64,000 nucleotides of DNA from Stomoxys calcitrans (lineage: Eukaryota; Arthropoda; Insecta; Diptera; Muscidae), in assembly GCF_963082655.1 (NCBI RefSeq), contig NC_081553.1, positions 186,690,752-186,754,751 of the forward strand. The letters are read 5' to 3'. The notes under the pieces were generated by a model. That model did not search any database and had not been told where the DNA came from. It was given only the letters and a program-made list of their open reading frames with translations. A program made the translations under genes and the position numbers. This document shows positions 1 to 10,030 of the stretch, piece after piece; within the stretch, counting starts at the first letter, position 1; each line of letters starts with the position of its first letter.

Positions 1-765
1 GCTGGAAGTCTATAATGAGTTTGGCTAATGGTTTGTGACAGCCAACTAAATAGATAAGTACGGTATTAGGTCAATATTTTAACATGTTATAAAAGAAGTT
101 TGATAAGCCGCAGAGTACAAAAACGACCATGTACTGCAATTCAAATCTTTTTGAATGACACAACCTATTATTCACCTTGCTTATGCTAATTGATGAATTG
201 CTTAGCATCAAGGTAAAATAATTTGTAAAAGGCAGTGACCCTCGTTAGTTTTTGTATACCACCATCCATTTATTTTGCCCTTTGAGTTGACTTACTTTAA
301 ACTCAACATCATCTTACAGAGAGGCAGTTAGTTCTTTGTTTAATTGTATGAATTGTGCCCTCACTTTGTTTGTTTGACCCGTGGCCGCTTGTCTGGCCCA
401 TGCCGTCCATTCGGGTGTCCATCAATCGGGATCATCACTTTGTTTTGAGTGTTGTTGGTAGGTGGTTTGTGTTGGTTTGTGCTAAATTGAAATGAATACA
501 AATGTTTTTTCTTGTTTTTTTGTTTAAGTGGTTTACAAGCCATCGAGGGATCACAAACAGATAAACCAATCAACAAATATGTATAAACTTTTGAATGTAT
601 GTACCGAGTACTTATATTTTAATATGGCAATGCATATGTACATAAATGTGCATTAGGGTGGGTTATATAGAAATTATGTTTATAGAAACCTTTCTCAAAT
701 GTAGCTTAGGTTAAAATAATGGGGAGAATTAAAAAAAATAGTTTGTAAGTCCTATGTAATCGTAT
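1..765. other. Low-copy AT-rich DNA, no gene seen
   Basis: No open frame here resembles a known protein, and no terminal inverted repeat or tandem unit is visible. The stretch is AT-rich with T-runs and TTG/TTTG tracts around 360-540. It is most simply intergenic or intronic. Confidence 0.5.
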
Positions 766-774
766 TTTAGCAGA

Positions 775-993
775 TAAAAGTCCATTTGGAACTACCACAG
801 CTTAAAGGTAAGACAGCATCCTGACGCCGATACTCTTTATCCACATTACCCTCATCTTCGAGAAAGTGTTGGTCATCACGTTCCGGAATCCCATGGCAGA
901 CGGTTCCATGCACCGGATTGACCCGATAAAGTTCTTCATCGGCAAGGGCTGTCGCCTCAGTGTATAACACACTGCTACAACAACAACAAAAAT
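775..993 (-). repeat. TTG-headed calyptrate dispersed repeat, copy 1
   Basis: Read on the minus strand it starts with a TTG-rich head ending in TGTAGCAGTGTG (near 993-970). It then gives the block 'GATGAAGAACTTTATCGGGT' and continues towards 775. The central block recurs at 1500-1580, 6560-6630 and 17965-18035, so this is an interspersed repeat. An open frame across the minus strand contains the peptide string ADEELYRVNPVHGTVCHGI, which is echoed in the other copies. The open frame may be chance, and no protein family is recognised. This copy is the longest of the four on the 3' side. Confidence 0.7.
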
Positions 994-1461
994 GTTCCGA
1001 AACGAGTTTAATGAGGATTACTAAATCCACATCCAAATGTGGCTATTACAACACCAAAGTGATATATGCGTTTCCGAGGGCGAAGACAGTGAATATGCAG
1101 ATGTGTTTTATTTTCTCAACCAAGGTCCTAGCCATTCACAAGAAAAAATTGACGCTATCAGGCCAGCGGTACGTGCAACTCGGTTGAAAATCAAATTCGT
1201 GGTGGCTTTAGTGCAAAATTGTATGTGGTTATCTAGTGCATATAATGTTCGAATGTCAAGTCTATTTTGTTTTATGTTTGCGAAACCTGTCGAAAATATC
1301 TATTTAAGACTTCTCCAGCAAGTGCAGATCCTAAATATGCAATTAATTGCCGAATTATATAAAAAACCTTTTTAATGTCAGAAAACAAATTACTGATGTT
1401 GTGATTCTCTTGCAGCTGTTATTTAGTCGGTGTTGTTGTAGCTACACTTGCATGTTATGTA

Positions 1462-1580
1462 GTTGTTGTTGTTGTTGTTGTTGTAGTAGCAGTGTGTGGT
1501 ACACTGTGGCGGCAGCCCTTACCGATGAAGGAATTCATCAGGTCAATCCGGTACATACAACCGGCTGCCATGGGATTGAT
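1462..1580 (+). repeat. TTG-headed dispersed repeat, copy 2
   Basis: Begins with about seven TTG triplets, then TAGTAGCAGTGTGTGGTACAC, followed by the shared block with 'GGTCAATCCGGTACATACAA' and ending at CCATGGGATTGA. Same family and order of blocks as the minus copy at 775-993. The expanded TTG head suggests microsatellite growth at the repeat's own end. Confidence 0.7.
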
Positions 1581-2094
1581 GTTATGTAGTCATTCACAAT
1601 AGTAAATAGCTGTGTTCAGTGCGTTGAAAACTGCTGTTAAAGCAAAATGAACATAACAACAGTTAGTTTGATTATATCCCAGGTCATATCTGCTGATACG
1701 TTAATATTTATTCTAAAGTATTAGAAAAGTGGGGTTATTCTTGTGTTTATGTTGTCGGTCCAGTAAAAATTAAGAGCGTGGCTCGACATCGTTTGTCAAG
1801 CAATAATGGTTTATTTGAAAGTACAATAAATTTTAAAGTGTCCCGTCAAATACAGCAATACCTCGATTTACGTCATAATTGGTTTTTGAAAATACCGACG
1901 TTAATCATAAAGCCAATTACTAGTATGTTAAAAATTAAGGCTTTATTGCTACCTCCACATCCAAATATTTCGCTTTATTTTACAGTTGAATCCAGAAACT
2001 TATTTAATATTATTTGAGCAATTTTATTGTACTGTCAGCACTCAAAAATGTATGAAAAGTTCATTTACAAAACGAAAAAGCAACAAAATAGTTA

Positions 2095-2314
2095 GGGGCC
2101 GAATTACCGCATACGTGAACGAGTAAAATCATTCGAAATCTCTCTATTGTGAATTATGTCTTTCGTTACTGAACGAGAATTTTTGAAATTTTGAAATTTG
2201 TAAAAAAAATTTTATTAAAATGTGTATAAAAGTGATATAACATCCATTAAATACGACATGAAATTGCATTCGATACGAAAACGCACTCGATCACGTATGC
2301 GATAATTCGGCCGC
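2095..2314. mobile_element. Short TIR element (MITE), ~220 bp
   Basis: The left end (from 2095) reads GGGGCCGAATTACCGCATAC and continues GTGAACGAG. The reverse complement of the right end (to 2314) reads GCGGCCGAATTATCGCATAC and continues GTGATCGAG. The two ends agree at about 26 of 29 positions. The interior is non-coding and AT-rich. A diverged left half of the same family lies at 3364-3475. The superfamily cannot be assigned because no target-site duplication is certain. Confidence 0.75.
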
Positions 2315-2436
2315 AGTTGTTTCCAAGTTTTGCCTTTAAACTTTGGAGATAGTGTAAACTGAATGCCGACGGAAATTTCTTCAGAAACAATTAGTTAATA
2401 AAGCGTTGTGCCACGATTATGGAGAAATAAATTATA

Positions 2437-2868
2437 CGAGGGCTGATATGTAAGTTTCTGGCCTATGTAACACCAACTGCAATAGTTTGACCATGTTCAC
2501 CATGGCAATGCGAGCTCTGACACATCGGCTCAAACCAGCGCATTTTCGACCGACTAAAACGTCGAACTGATGAGTAATCTACCGTACTGCCCTAAATTGG
2601 CACCCAATGAATTCTTTATACTCTCGCACATTAAGATAAAAATGCGCATTCAATGATTTTCGTCGCCAAAAATTCTGTTGAAGCGTCCAATAACCATTTC
2701 CTGGAGATGTCTCAATTGGAGTGGAAAAAGTGCTTCGACAATTGGTTTGAGCGAATGCAAAAATGTATAAATCATACTGGAGGATACTTTGAAAAACAAT
2801 AAAACCATTATTGTAGATAAAAATTTCCATTTTAATTATTAGGCCAGAAAATTATATAGCAGCCCTCA
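2437..2868. mobile_element. mariner/Tc1-like TIR element, ~432 bp, non-autonomous
   Basis: The left terminus reads CGAGGGCTGATATGTAAGTT and continues TCTGGCCTA. The reverse-complemented right terminus reads TGAGGGCTGCTATATAATTT and continues TCTGGCCTA. Both ends are flanked by TA (2435-2436 and 2869-2870), as expected for Tc1/mariner insertion. An 83-codon open frame on the minus strand starts at 2830 just inside the right TIR, where a transposase start would lie. It lacks recognisable DDE motifs, and the element is far shorter than an intact ~1.3-kb mariner. It is probably an internally deleted or decayed copy. Confidence 0.75.
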
Positions 2869-2984
2869 TAATGAGGGTTCACACATTATTATCTTAATGC
2901 AACTTGTTGATGATCCACATCGTGCTACATAGATGAGCAAGCTTTTTTCAGTACAAAGAACCGATCGCCGCGGGAACGTTAGGG

Positions 2985-3035
2985 TCATTGATTATTTCAG
3001 GGCACCAATAACTCGCCTTGTCATATCGAGTATTA
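2985..3035 (-). repeat. Tail fragment of the 9.2-9.6 kb dispersed repeat
   Basis: The string ACTCGCCTTGTCATATCGAG, preceded by GGGCACCAATA, is the reverse complement of the tail seen at 9495-9530 (ACTCGATATGAC followed by GTTATTGGCTCC). It also matches 6215-6245. Only the 3' tail of the family is present. Confidence 0.5.
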
Positions 3036-3042
3036 TAAACAA

Positions 3043-3180
3043 TAGGGTGTACATTTATTTCTAGTTTTGGATTATTCGATTAATCGTTTATTTGAAAATT
3101 CAGTTTCAATGAGGTTTTCGAATAATCGATTAGCCGATTACTCGACTAATATAAAAGAAAATTAAATATATATTGAGATC
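3043..3180 (+). repeat. Dispersed repeat with 'TAGGGTGT' terminus and ATCGATTA core
   Basis: Begins TAGGGTGTACATTTATTT and runs through ATTATTCGATTAATCG and several near-palindromic ATCGATTA motifs. The same terminus appears inverted at 6746-6763 and a related copy starts at 20797. The terminus resembles those of hAT-type elements, but no 8-bp target duplication was found, so the class is unproven. Confidence 0.45.
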
Positions 3181-3363
3181 TTAACCTACAAACAGGCCAA
3201 ATACTAAACACTAGATTTCCCATGACCATTCCACTAAGCAACAGGGGATAAATAGGGCAAATAACGCAGGTTTATTAGATATTCCTTTTTGAATTCATCT
3301 TCCGGAATAGTTGCGGATGAGCTAATTTTAATAGTGTATTTGTCTTCCAAACAGAAAGAAACT

Positions 3364-3475
3364 GGGGCCGAGATACGCATATTTGAAGGAGTTAAATCGT
3401 TCGAAATCTATCTATTGTGAATTATGTATCTCTTTATTGAACGGAAATGATTGGAATTTGAGAACGCGAATGTTT
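3364..3475 (+). mobile_element. Half-copy of the 2095-2314 MITE family
   Basis: GGGGCCGAGATACGCATATT at 3364 and the following ~100 bp (including CTATTGTGAATTATGT) align with the left half of the MITE at 2095. No matching right terminus is apparent, so this copy is truncated or strongly diverged. Confidence 0.5.
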
Positions 3476-3479
3476 AAAT

Positions 3480-4435
3480 CGCGCTAAAGAGAAAAATGCA
3501 TATACAAGTAATACAGTAATATAGGTGTTTTGTATAGTCATTCACAGCTGTTTTAAATTCATTCACAATGGTGAACCGCCATGTTCAGTGAAAGCTGTCG
3601 TTCAAGTTCACAACATATTTTCGATTGTGTGGGCCTGTGCAAAAAATTGATTTTTCTCACAACACTTAATCTTTTGTATTGAGAACAAATCGAAAATCTT
3701 TCATCCCCTATTACCTTAAAAATATTTGCTAATTTTAACCCAATTTAATATACTTTCATCCAAACATGCATCATTATCATCATCCTTCTCATCTTCATTA
3801 TTTAATGCAAAATAAGTACACTCAGAGGGTATAACAACAACACCACAAACTGCATGCATGCAGGCAAACAGGCATCGTGCATGCATGGTATACCTGATTG
3901 CCCACCCATTCGCGGGCCCAAAAGACAAAGAAACCCACCACCCGTGAGTTTTTTTCATTTGTGTACCGCCACCCAGACAAGAAGAGGTACAGAGACAAGG
4001 GTCCAGCTGGCGATATGAAGTAAGTAATACAGATTGAGATTGTGTTGTGCTGTGGTGTGTGGGTCGGTCATCGCATCCCATTGTATCATATAGCAAACAT
4101 TTACATACGTACATATTTACAAATTTCCGAGAGTATTATCAATTGAGGCGCAAGTATAACAAAAACAATATTTGCATTAGGATTTATTTAAAGCGGCTTA
4201 GAGGTGTAAATTATGGAATACAGGTAAATCACACACACAAAAACGTAGTGCAACAAACTTCCAAATCCTCAGTATAATTACTGTTATCGCTGTATCATCT
4301 AGGCCATTAAACATTTTCAAAACAATCGAACAGTCCATTAAAAGCTTTCTTTTTTGTAATAAAAGGAAGAACTCTGTCGACTTTAGCTAAAAGTTACATT
4401 TAACTAAAACGCTTTTTGATAAGATAAAGTTTAAT
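3480..4435. other. Low-copy DNA, no gene seen
   Basis: Open frames such as the one at 3716-4114 (minus) show no family motif or conserved repeat. A short stretch at 3533-3610 (TAGTCATTCACA..., GTTCAGTG...) is loosely shared with 1590-1640. Otherwise nothing is recognised. Confidence 0.4.
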
Positions 4436-5050
4436 AGGTGTTGTTGTTGTAGTTGTTATAGCCACATACTTGCATGTAAATGTAAAGATCCTTGGCAATC
4501 TCCCCTTTTGTACTACGGTCGTGCCAGTGCATAGACGCTATATCTGGGAAAGGACTCGATGGATAATTTTTACTTTGGATTTATATTGTAGAAAAGTTTA
4601 AAGCTACCCAGAACATTTCCTTACATAACTTCAACCATGATTCGTATTAAGGCGGAAAAACTAAGTGAAATGCTCTGAATAAGGAGTAGCTACAAATGCT
4701 GTCGCGAAAAATCAGCGGTATCGAGTGGAGATTCAGCGAGGGGCCGGGCGGCAACGGCTCTTGCCAACATTTGCATTGACTAATTTCATCAAAGTTAAAA
4801 ATGAATGATTATTCTTAAAAATTGACCTCAATTGACCTCAACCATGATTAGTATTAAGCCGGAATAACTAAGCTCAGCTAAACGCTGCCGAGCACGTCCA
4901 CAGTTTGCGGATAGTGAAATGCTCTGAATACGGAGTAGCTGCAAATGCTGCCACGGTATCGAGTGGAGAGTCAGCGAGGGCCCGGGCGGCAACCGCTCGT
5001 GCCTTTAATCCAGCTGCGATCAATAATATGGACTGGAATGAGATTACCCA
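4436..5050 (+). repeat. Two partial copies of a calyptrate dispersed repeat
   Basis: After a TTG head near 4440, two related segments follow at about 4640-4790 and 4840-5010. Each contains GAAATGCTCTGAATA, GGAGTAGCT, GTATCGAGTGGAGA and GGGCGGCAAC in order. The second also has the upstream block CACGTCCACAGTTTGCGGAT. The order matches the longer copy at 9170-9600. The two segments differ by indels, which suggests a local duplication followed by decay. Confidence 0.6.
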
Positions 5051-5164
5051 CCTATGTGAGCTTTAGAAACATGCAAAACTGGGTCTACAACAACATTTGC
5101 AGTGATGTGTAACCGTTGCATAGAGAGGGTACTTGCTCAAAGTAAGTTGTATGCGCAATTGCAA

Positions 5165-6190
5165 TTTAGGTTAGGTGAGGTTTAAGTGGCTGTCTGTCAT
5201 CAGACTCACTTAGACGTTTTCGTCCATTGTGATACCATAGGAACAGAAGAAGGAAGATGCCTTCTAGTTTCTACCGTTGAACCATCCAGATCGCTTTAAA
5301 AAGCTCAATAACTTGCGAATCTTCACATCCGCTAAATCAGACAGGTTCTCAAAGAAATGAGAACCTAAAGTGGAACTCCTTCTAACTGCCAATCGTCGTA
5401 ATGACATTATATCTTCCTCCTTAATTGCAAGGATCTCTGCTTGACACACACTGCAGTTGGGTAACCTTTTCAATATGACCAGTTCTAGATCACACCAAAG
5501 CCCACCTGGTCGTTTAGTTTAGAACCATCCGTATAGAAGTCTATGCAACTTCTGTTACCAGGGATATCTTAGTTCCAATCGGTTCCATCAGGAATAGAGG
5601 TACAACGTAACCAGCAGTGGGTTAAAAGCTTCTTCGCCGGGCTCTGTGACCACAACGACTTCTCTCACCTGACATTAATAAACTGTTGTCCGGTTTTAAT
5701 CGCTGAGTATTGCATTCTTTTCCAGTGGATATGCATCTCCACTTTTGCACGGACCGCATTCTCTCACATCTGCTATCGTGTCTGCATGAATGTTGTCCAA
5801 AATCACTTGATATGCTATCTAGAGGTTTTCTCTTGTAGCGCTAAAATTCATGCTCTATATCATGAATATCCACCTTGAGGCTTCTGGGCAGTGGAGAACT
5901 ATCCACAAGACAAAAATTGGGATGGTCCCTGCGATAACAGCTCAGAAGATATTGCTTGGACGGTCTTGGATGACGAATGGCTCTCCTCTATCCTTCTACT
6001 GTAGATCGTAAAGCTTCGACATCAGAAGCCCTGATTTTGTAGATCTGTAAGATCACCACTGCGTATAGCACACACCTGCAGCGAAACGAAATTTTACTAG
6101 CCGACCAATCGATTTAGAAGTAGTTCGAATGGTTTCCTTGTCCATGCCCCATGTAGCGGCAAGCGATATGAGGACCTTGTCCCTGATTCT
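5165..6190 (-). mobile_element. LINE with RNase H (family A), 3' part, decayed
   Basis: Minus-strand non-LTR retrotransposon remnant. Reading from 6190 down, diverged coding sequence leads to an RNase H block. Around 5545-5510 a frame gives FYTDGSKLNDQVGFGV-like residues with shifts. This is followed (5473-5400) by LPNCSVCQAEILAIKEE, which holds the QAE...AI acidic motif typical of LINE RNase H. The middle of the domain is deleted: the frame jumps directly to MSLRRLAV and then to ADVKIRKLLSFLKRSGWFNG. The 3' tail (5280-5165) matches the minus LINE starting at 24363, so both belong to one family. I and LOA groups carry such RNase H domains. The copy has stops and frameshifts and is inactive. 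Confidence 0.65.
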
Positions 6191-6194
6191 AGCT

Positions 6195-6445
6195 GCGGAA
6201 ACATGATGAACATTGGTTATTCAAAGGCGCCATCAATTGTCATATCGAGCATAGGAACTAATTATTAATCACTTAAACTCTCCTCTTGACATCGTTGATT
6301 GTCCGCGACTGCAATTACAGTTACTCCGTATAGAGCATTTCGCTATCCGCGCCCGGTAGGCGCCAGCTATGCTTCTCGTGATAGCGATGAACACCACACA
6401 GATTGGAGCTCAAAGTTCTAGCCCATGTGGTGCTCATAGTTAACA
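6195..6445 (-). repeat. Calyptrate dispersed repeat, minus copy
   Basis: The reverse complement gives, in order, CACATGGGCTAGAACTTTGA, a GAGCTCCAATCTGTGTGGTG block, CGGATAGCGAAATGCTC and the tail CTCGATATGACAATTGATGG. This parallels the plus copy at 9170-9560. It lies directly against the LINE at 5165-6190. Confidence 0.6.
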
Positions 6446-6544
6446 AAAAAAATTAAACCGTAATCCCTATCTGAAGGCGGGTCTACATGTTGGGGTCGAG
6501 CGCAAGTTATTCTGCCTTATTACAACTTCTGTACCAAGTGGTGT

Positions 6545-6630
6545 CGAACTCGGCAATAAAAAGGCCCCTTGCCGATGAAGGACTTCATCGGGTCAATCCG
6601 GTACGTACAACCGGCTGCCATGGGATTGAA
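6545..6630 (+). repeat. TTG-headed dispersed repeat, core only (copy 3)
   Basis: Contains CTTGCCGATGAAGGACTTCA followed by TCGGGTCAATCCGGTACG and ends CCATGGGATTGA, as in copies 1 and 2. The TTG head and TAGCAGTG block are missing and replaced by unrelated sequence. An open frame across it gives LADEGLHRVNPVRTTGCHGI. Confidence 0.6.
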
Positions 6631-6689
6631 TTCAAATCGTCATACAGATATGAGAAATATGTGAAGGCTAAAATCTCAAAAAATATCCC

Positions 6690-6763
6690 AAAAATAAATT
6701 TTCGATTAATCGTTGAACCTGTATTATCGAATAATTGATAAATACAAATAAATGTACACTCTA
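6690..6763 (-). repeat. Inverted terminus of the 'TAGGGTGT' family
   Basis: AAATAAATGTACACTCTA at 6746-6763 is the reverse complement of the terminus at 3043, preceded by ATTATCGAATAATTGATAAA. It could be the far end of a 3.7-kb element starting at 3043, but flanks 3035-3042 and 6764-6771 do not match as a target duplication. Confidence 0.4.
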
Positions 6764-8470
6764 GTGTTGATATAAAACACGACTTCTTTGTTTACGCTTT
6801 ACTTGTTTTCCCTAGGATAGTTCATAAATATCGCACAAGTCGAACAATGTGGCAACATCACCGCACAAAAAATACGAGAGAAACAATCAGCAGCAGCAGA
6901 GCAGAGCAAAGCAATTTTGACATGTCTGACTGAACTGCATATCGAAAATGTAAAACACACAAAGGGGAAAACAACAACAAATGTAGTATGTAAATTAAAA
7001 AGTAAAATTTTCTTCAGATAATTTTCTATTTGAATTGTTCCATTATTCATTTCTTTAGTTTCCGACTTCGAAATACTTATATTTATAAAAAAAACACACA
7101 GCTCTACTATTAAATGCTCGCACATCGATACGTACCCCATGTATTTGGATGGATGGATGGTTATGTGTGTAAATTATTCAACAAATCTTTTTTGGTTTTT
7201 GCGTGTTGAATAATAGGACACTTAGAACGTATGACTATATATATTTTTGTATTAATTATTATTAATACCTAATAGGTATATGCACTTTTTTTCTTTTTGT
7301 TTAATGACAAATACACCACCACCAGTACCACTTTGTCACTTTTGTCTATCTTCTATATCGAGCTAGTGAGCGAAAGTAAACCAAACGACTAAACAATAAC
7401 AAGTAGGGGGTGGCATCGGAAAGACAGCATTGGCAGTAGCCAAAACAAAGAAGGGGGTCCGTCGTATAGAAAATTGAACGAAACGAAAACAGCAAACCAA
7501 ATGAAAATATTTTTGTATAAATATTATGATTACGTTGCTTTCAAAACTTACCTTTCTTTGTTTGTTGTTGTTGTTGGTAATGTTGATTGGTTGGTTGGTA
7601 TTCCTTTTCATTAATTTCTTTTCATTTCTTTTGCCCCTCGAATGAGGTAAAGGTTTAGCTTAATGTCGTTTTAACTGAAATTTAGTATAGGTATATAATT
7701 TTTATTTTCAACAGCAGTACCACAGAAGTAAAGAGAAAATTTTTAAACTAAAAAAATTTAACACACACGCACATTTAAAAAAATATATATGTGTTAAAAT
7801 AAAAAACACAGTATAAGAAAAAAAACAACAACGATGTTAGCAGCAAGTTAAGCGCGAGTTGAGTTAGCAAGGACCGAGATAGATAGACCGCCGAGAGATA
7901 CTGGGGCAAAAAGAGTGAGCGAATGAGACGATTAAAACGTAAGGTTGGCTGGTTGTTGTTATTCTTGTACAACACAGCAAAATATTTTTTTCAGTTCCTC
8001 CTTGTTGTTGCTTCCTATTCTTTTGCTGCTGCTGCTGCTACAGCCTGGTCCACTAGAAAAGGCATTGCAAAGTGATCAGCTGATTTACAAGTTCTTTTTA
8101 ATTCACTTTTTTCACATTTGGAGTTTTGATTGCCTTTATTTAATGTACACACTATGCGTTTTTATTGCGCAAATTTTATTTTTAGAATATATAAAACAAA
8201 ATTTTGGTTTTTTCCATTCACTCGCGTTTTTCACAATATGTTTATCATTTACATGTATCGCTTTTTAACACTAGCAATAAAACAATGGCAAATTCACACA
8301 GGGTTGCATTTTTGAACATGTGTCACCACCTTTTTCCGATATTTTTGAGTTGCTTGGGGCATGGGCTAATACACCTAATAATTATAGACAATTTTCACTA
8401 ACTTTACTAATAGTGTTCTGATGCAATGATAATGGTTTAAAAACTTAAATACAATAGTTACACGAATACT
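6764..8470. other. Low-copy DNA with microsatellites; no gene proven
   Basis: Contains GGAT tandem repeats (~7146), TTG repeats (~7560), a TGCTGC run (~8023-8042) and many A/T runs. On the minus strand 8060-7790 has the feel of a fly 5' leader (CAGCAG and CAACAA tracts, CGCTCACTC), but no splice site or coding exon can be tied to it. Open frames of 60-110 codons here have no recognised domains. Confidence 0.4.
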
Positions 8471-8474
8471 TTTG

Positions 8475-9010
8475 TGTTCCGCCTAGGAAAACAAAGAGGG
8501 TTGCCGCAGTACAACACTACTTCGGGGAGAAGTTTTTGAATGACATTGTTGTTGTAGCAGTGTATTGTGTTCAATCTTGGTTTGCTTGGTTTTGTTGAAT
8601 ATCCAGATTCTGGAACTCTACGACTAAAATGGGCTAGGTCCGGAGGGATCTGTGTCTGAGTCGAGTGGGTCTGGCTGGGCAGTTAAACTGGTGACGTGTG
8701 TAGTGTGGTCCCAGGTCACAATGAGGCGCCTGTATCTGCGACATCGCAATTGAATCACTACCGCTCTGTCTTGCCGTGGAAGGCCAATTTTCTCTGGCGC
8801 GATGGGTTGCGATTGTTCTCCAAGTACAACATTCACCACATTTGCATGAATATTGTTCAGACCGGGCTGCTATGTCGCTCTTGTAGCGCTGAACCAGCCA
8901 GCGTTAGGAGACCATAACAACAGCTTAATTTTTTTCTGATGTTATCGCCAGGATTTGAACCCAAGCTTTCTATAAGAGGACACGCTGAACTCTGCGCTAC
9001 GGCGCCCTCT
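8475..9010 (-). mobile_element. tRNA-derived SINE interrupted by another repeat
   Basis: The minus-strand SINE head lies at about 8940-9006: the complement of GCCAGGATTTGAACCCA is the Pol III B box and CTCTGCGCTACGG is the complement of the A-box region. SINE body sequence (GTTGCCGCAGTACAACACTA, then GGGGAGAAGTTTTTGAAT) appears separately at 8499-8547. Between them sits a ~370-bp repeat. The SINE middle section present in the 9665-10030 copy is missing here, so the insertion came with a deletion or the SINE was already short. Confidence 0.65.
8548..8920 (+). repeat. TTG-headed repeat inserted in a SINE
   Basis: Starts TTGTTGTTGTAGCAGTGT, the same head as copies 1 and 2, but continues into a different body (CCAGATTCTGGAACTCTACG, then GGGCTAGGTCCGGAGGGATC). 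The shared head with a new body suggests a family with variable 3' parts. GC content is higher than in the surroundings. No coding function is recognised. Confidence 0.5.
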
Positions 9011-9169
9011 AGTACTAGACAGTAGAATGAAAAAAATCAAGAGAAAACAAAGGCTCACGGCAAAGATGAAAAGAGTCAGGCGGTCCGGTGAGAGCTTTCT
9101 CCAGTCAGCCTATTTTAGCATCTACATGAAGTCAGAATAACAACAGGGCTATGCGCAAAAATCAGTATG

Positions 9170-9600
9170 CAGTTAACTAAGCGCCACCGCAGCTTTGTTG
9201 GTAAAGAATTCAAATTACTAGTGCGGGACCGGCCCGGGAAAACTTTGAGCTTCACACAAGTTGGAAATTTGAGCTCCGATCTATGCGGTGTTGAACGTTA
9301 TCATGAGAAGCTCAGCTGAAAGCTATTGGGCGTGTCCACAGATTGCGGATAGTAGAATGCTTCGTATTAAAACGGAGTAGGTGTCACTGCAGTCGCGGAT
9401 AGTCAATGGTATTGAGTCGGGAGTCTCAGTGAGAGGCTGGGTAGCATGGGCTCTTGCTTAAAGATAGAGTGCTTATGATACTCGATATGACTAGACTAGG
9501 TGTTATTGGCTCCTTTTAATAGCCAATGGTCATCATGTTCCCGATGATCGCTACCTCTACATGCAAATACGTGGCTACTACAACAAACACACCAGCACGG
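9170..9600 (+). repeat. Calyptrate dispersed repeat, longest copy
   Basis: Block order: GTGCGGGACCGGCCCGGGAA, a TTTGAGCTCCGATC block, GTGTCCACAGATTGCGGATA, GGTATTGAGTCGGGAGTCTC, GAGAGGCTGGGTAGCATGGG, and the tail ACTCGATATGAC. It is followed at 9545-9592 by the inverted counterpart of the TTG head found at 4440 (CTACATGCAAATACGTGGCT). Partial copies lie at 2985, 4640, 4840 and 6195. No protein is recognised. Confidence 0.6.
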
Positions 9601-9664
9601 CATAAATACAAGCACGAAATAGCTTGGATCTTTTAGCTTTAACTTTAAAAGAAGATTATATGTG

Positions 9665-10030
9665 GCACACTACTCACAGGAGACAATCGATATTATGAGT
9701 ACAAATGCAAATTTTCCTATCAACATTCCATTGAGCCCGTTACTCAACCAACCTTCTCACATATCAATGAGTGCTGTCCGATTACAAGTTTAAGCTCAAT
9801 GATAACGGACCTTTTTTTATAGCAGAGTACAAACGGAGTGCCTCAGTGCGACACATTTTTGTGAAGAAGTTTTTACACAGCGAAGTATGTACCCCACAAA
9901 TGTCGCCAGCATTTGCAGGGGATAACCACCGCTGAAATTTTTTCTGATGTTCGCGCCAGGATTCGAACTCAGGCTTTCAACGTCAACGCAGAGATTAGGT
10001 GCTAATCTCTGCGATACGGTGGCGCTTGGA
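9665..10030 (-). mobile_element. tRNA-derived SINE, nearly full length
   Basis: The head at 9950-10030 carries the complement of the B box (CCAGGATTCGAACTCAGG) and of the A-box region (CTCTGCGATACGGTGGC). The body to 9665 contains, in plus-strand order, TCACATATCAATGAGTGCTG, AAGCTCAATGATAACGGACC, GAAGAAGTTTTTACACAG and GGGGATAACCACCGCTGAAA. These blocks recur in order at 19590-19930 and partly at 62340-62545. The tRNA part has a ~15-nt local duplication (GCAGAGATTAGGTGCTAATC). Confidence 0.8.

Noticed and set aside
3043..6763. One intact 3.7-kb hAT transposon
   Set aside because: Inverted ends exist but there is no matching 8-bp target duplication and no hAT transposase between them.
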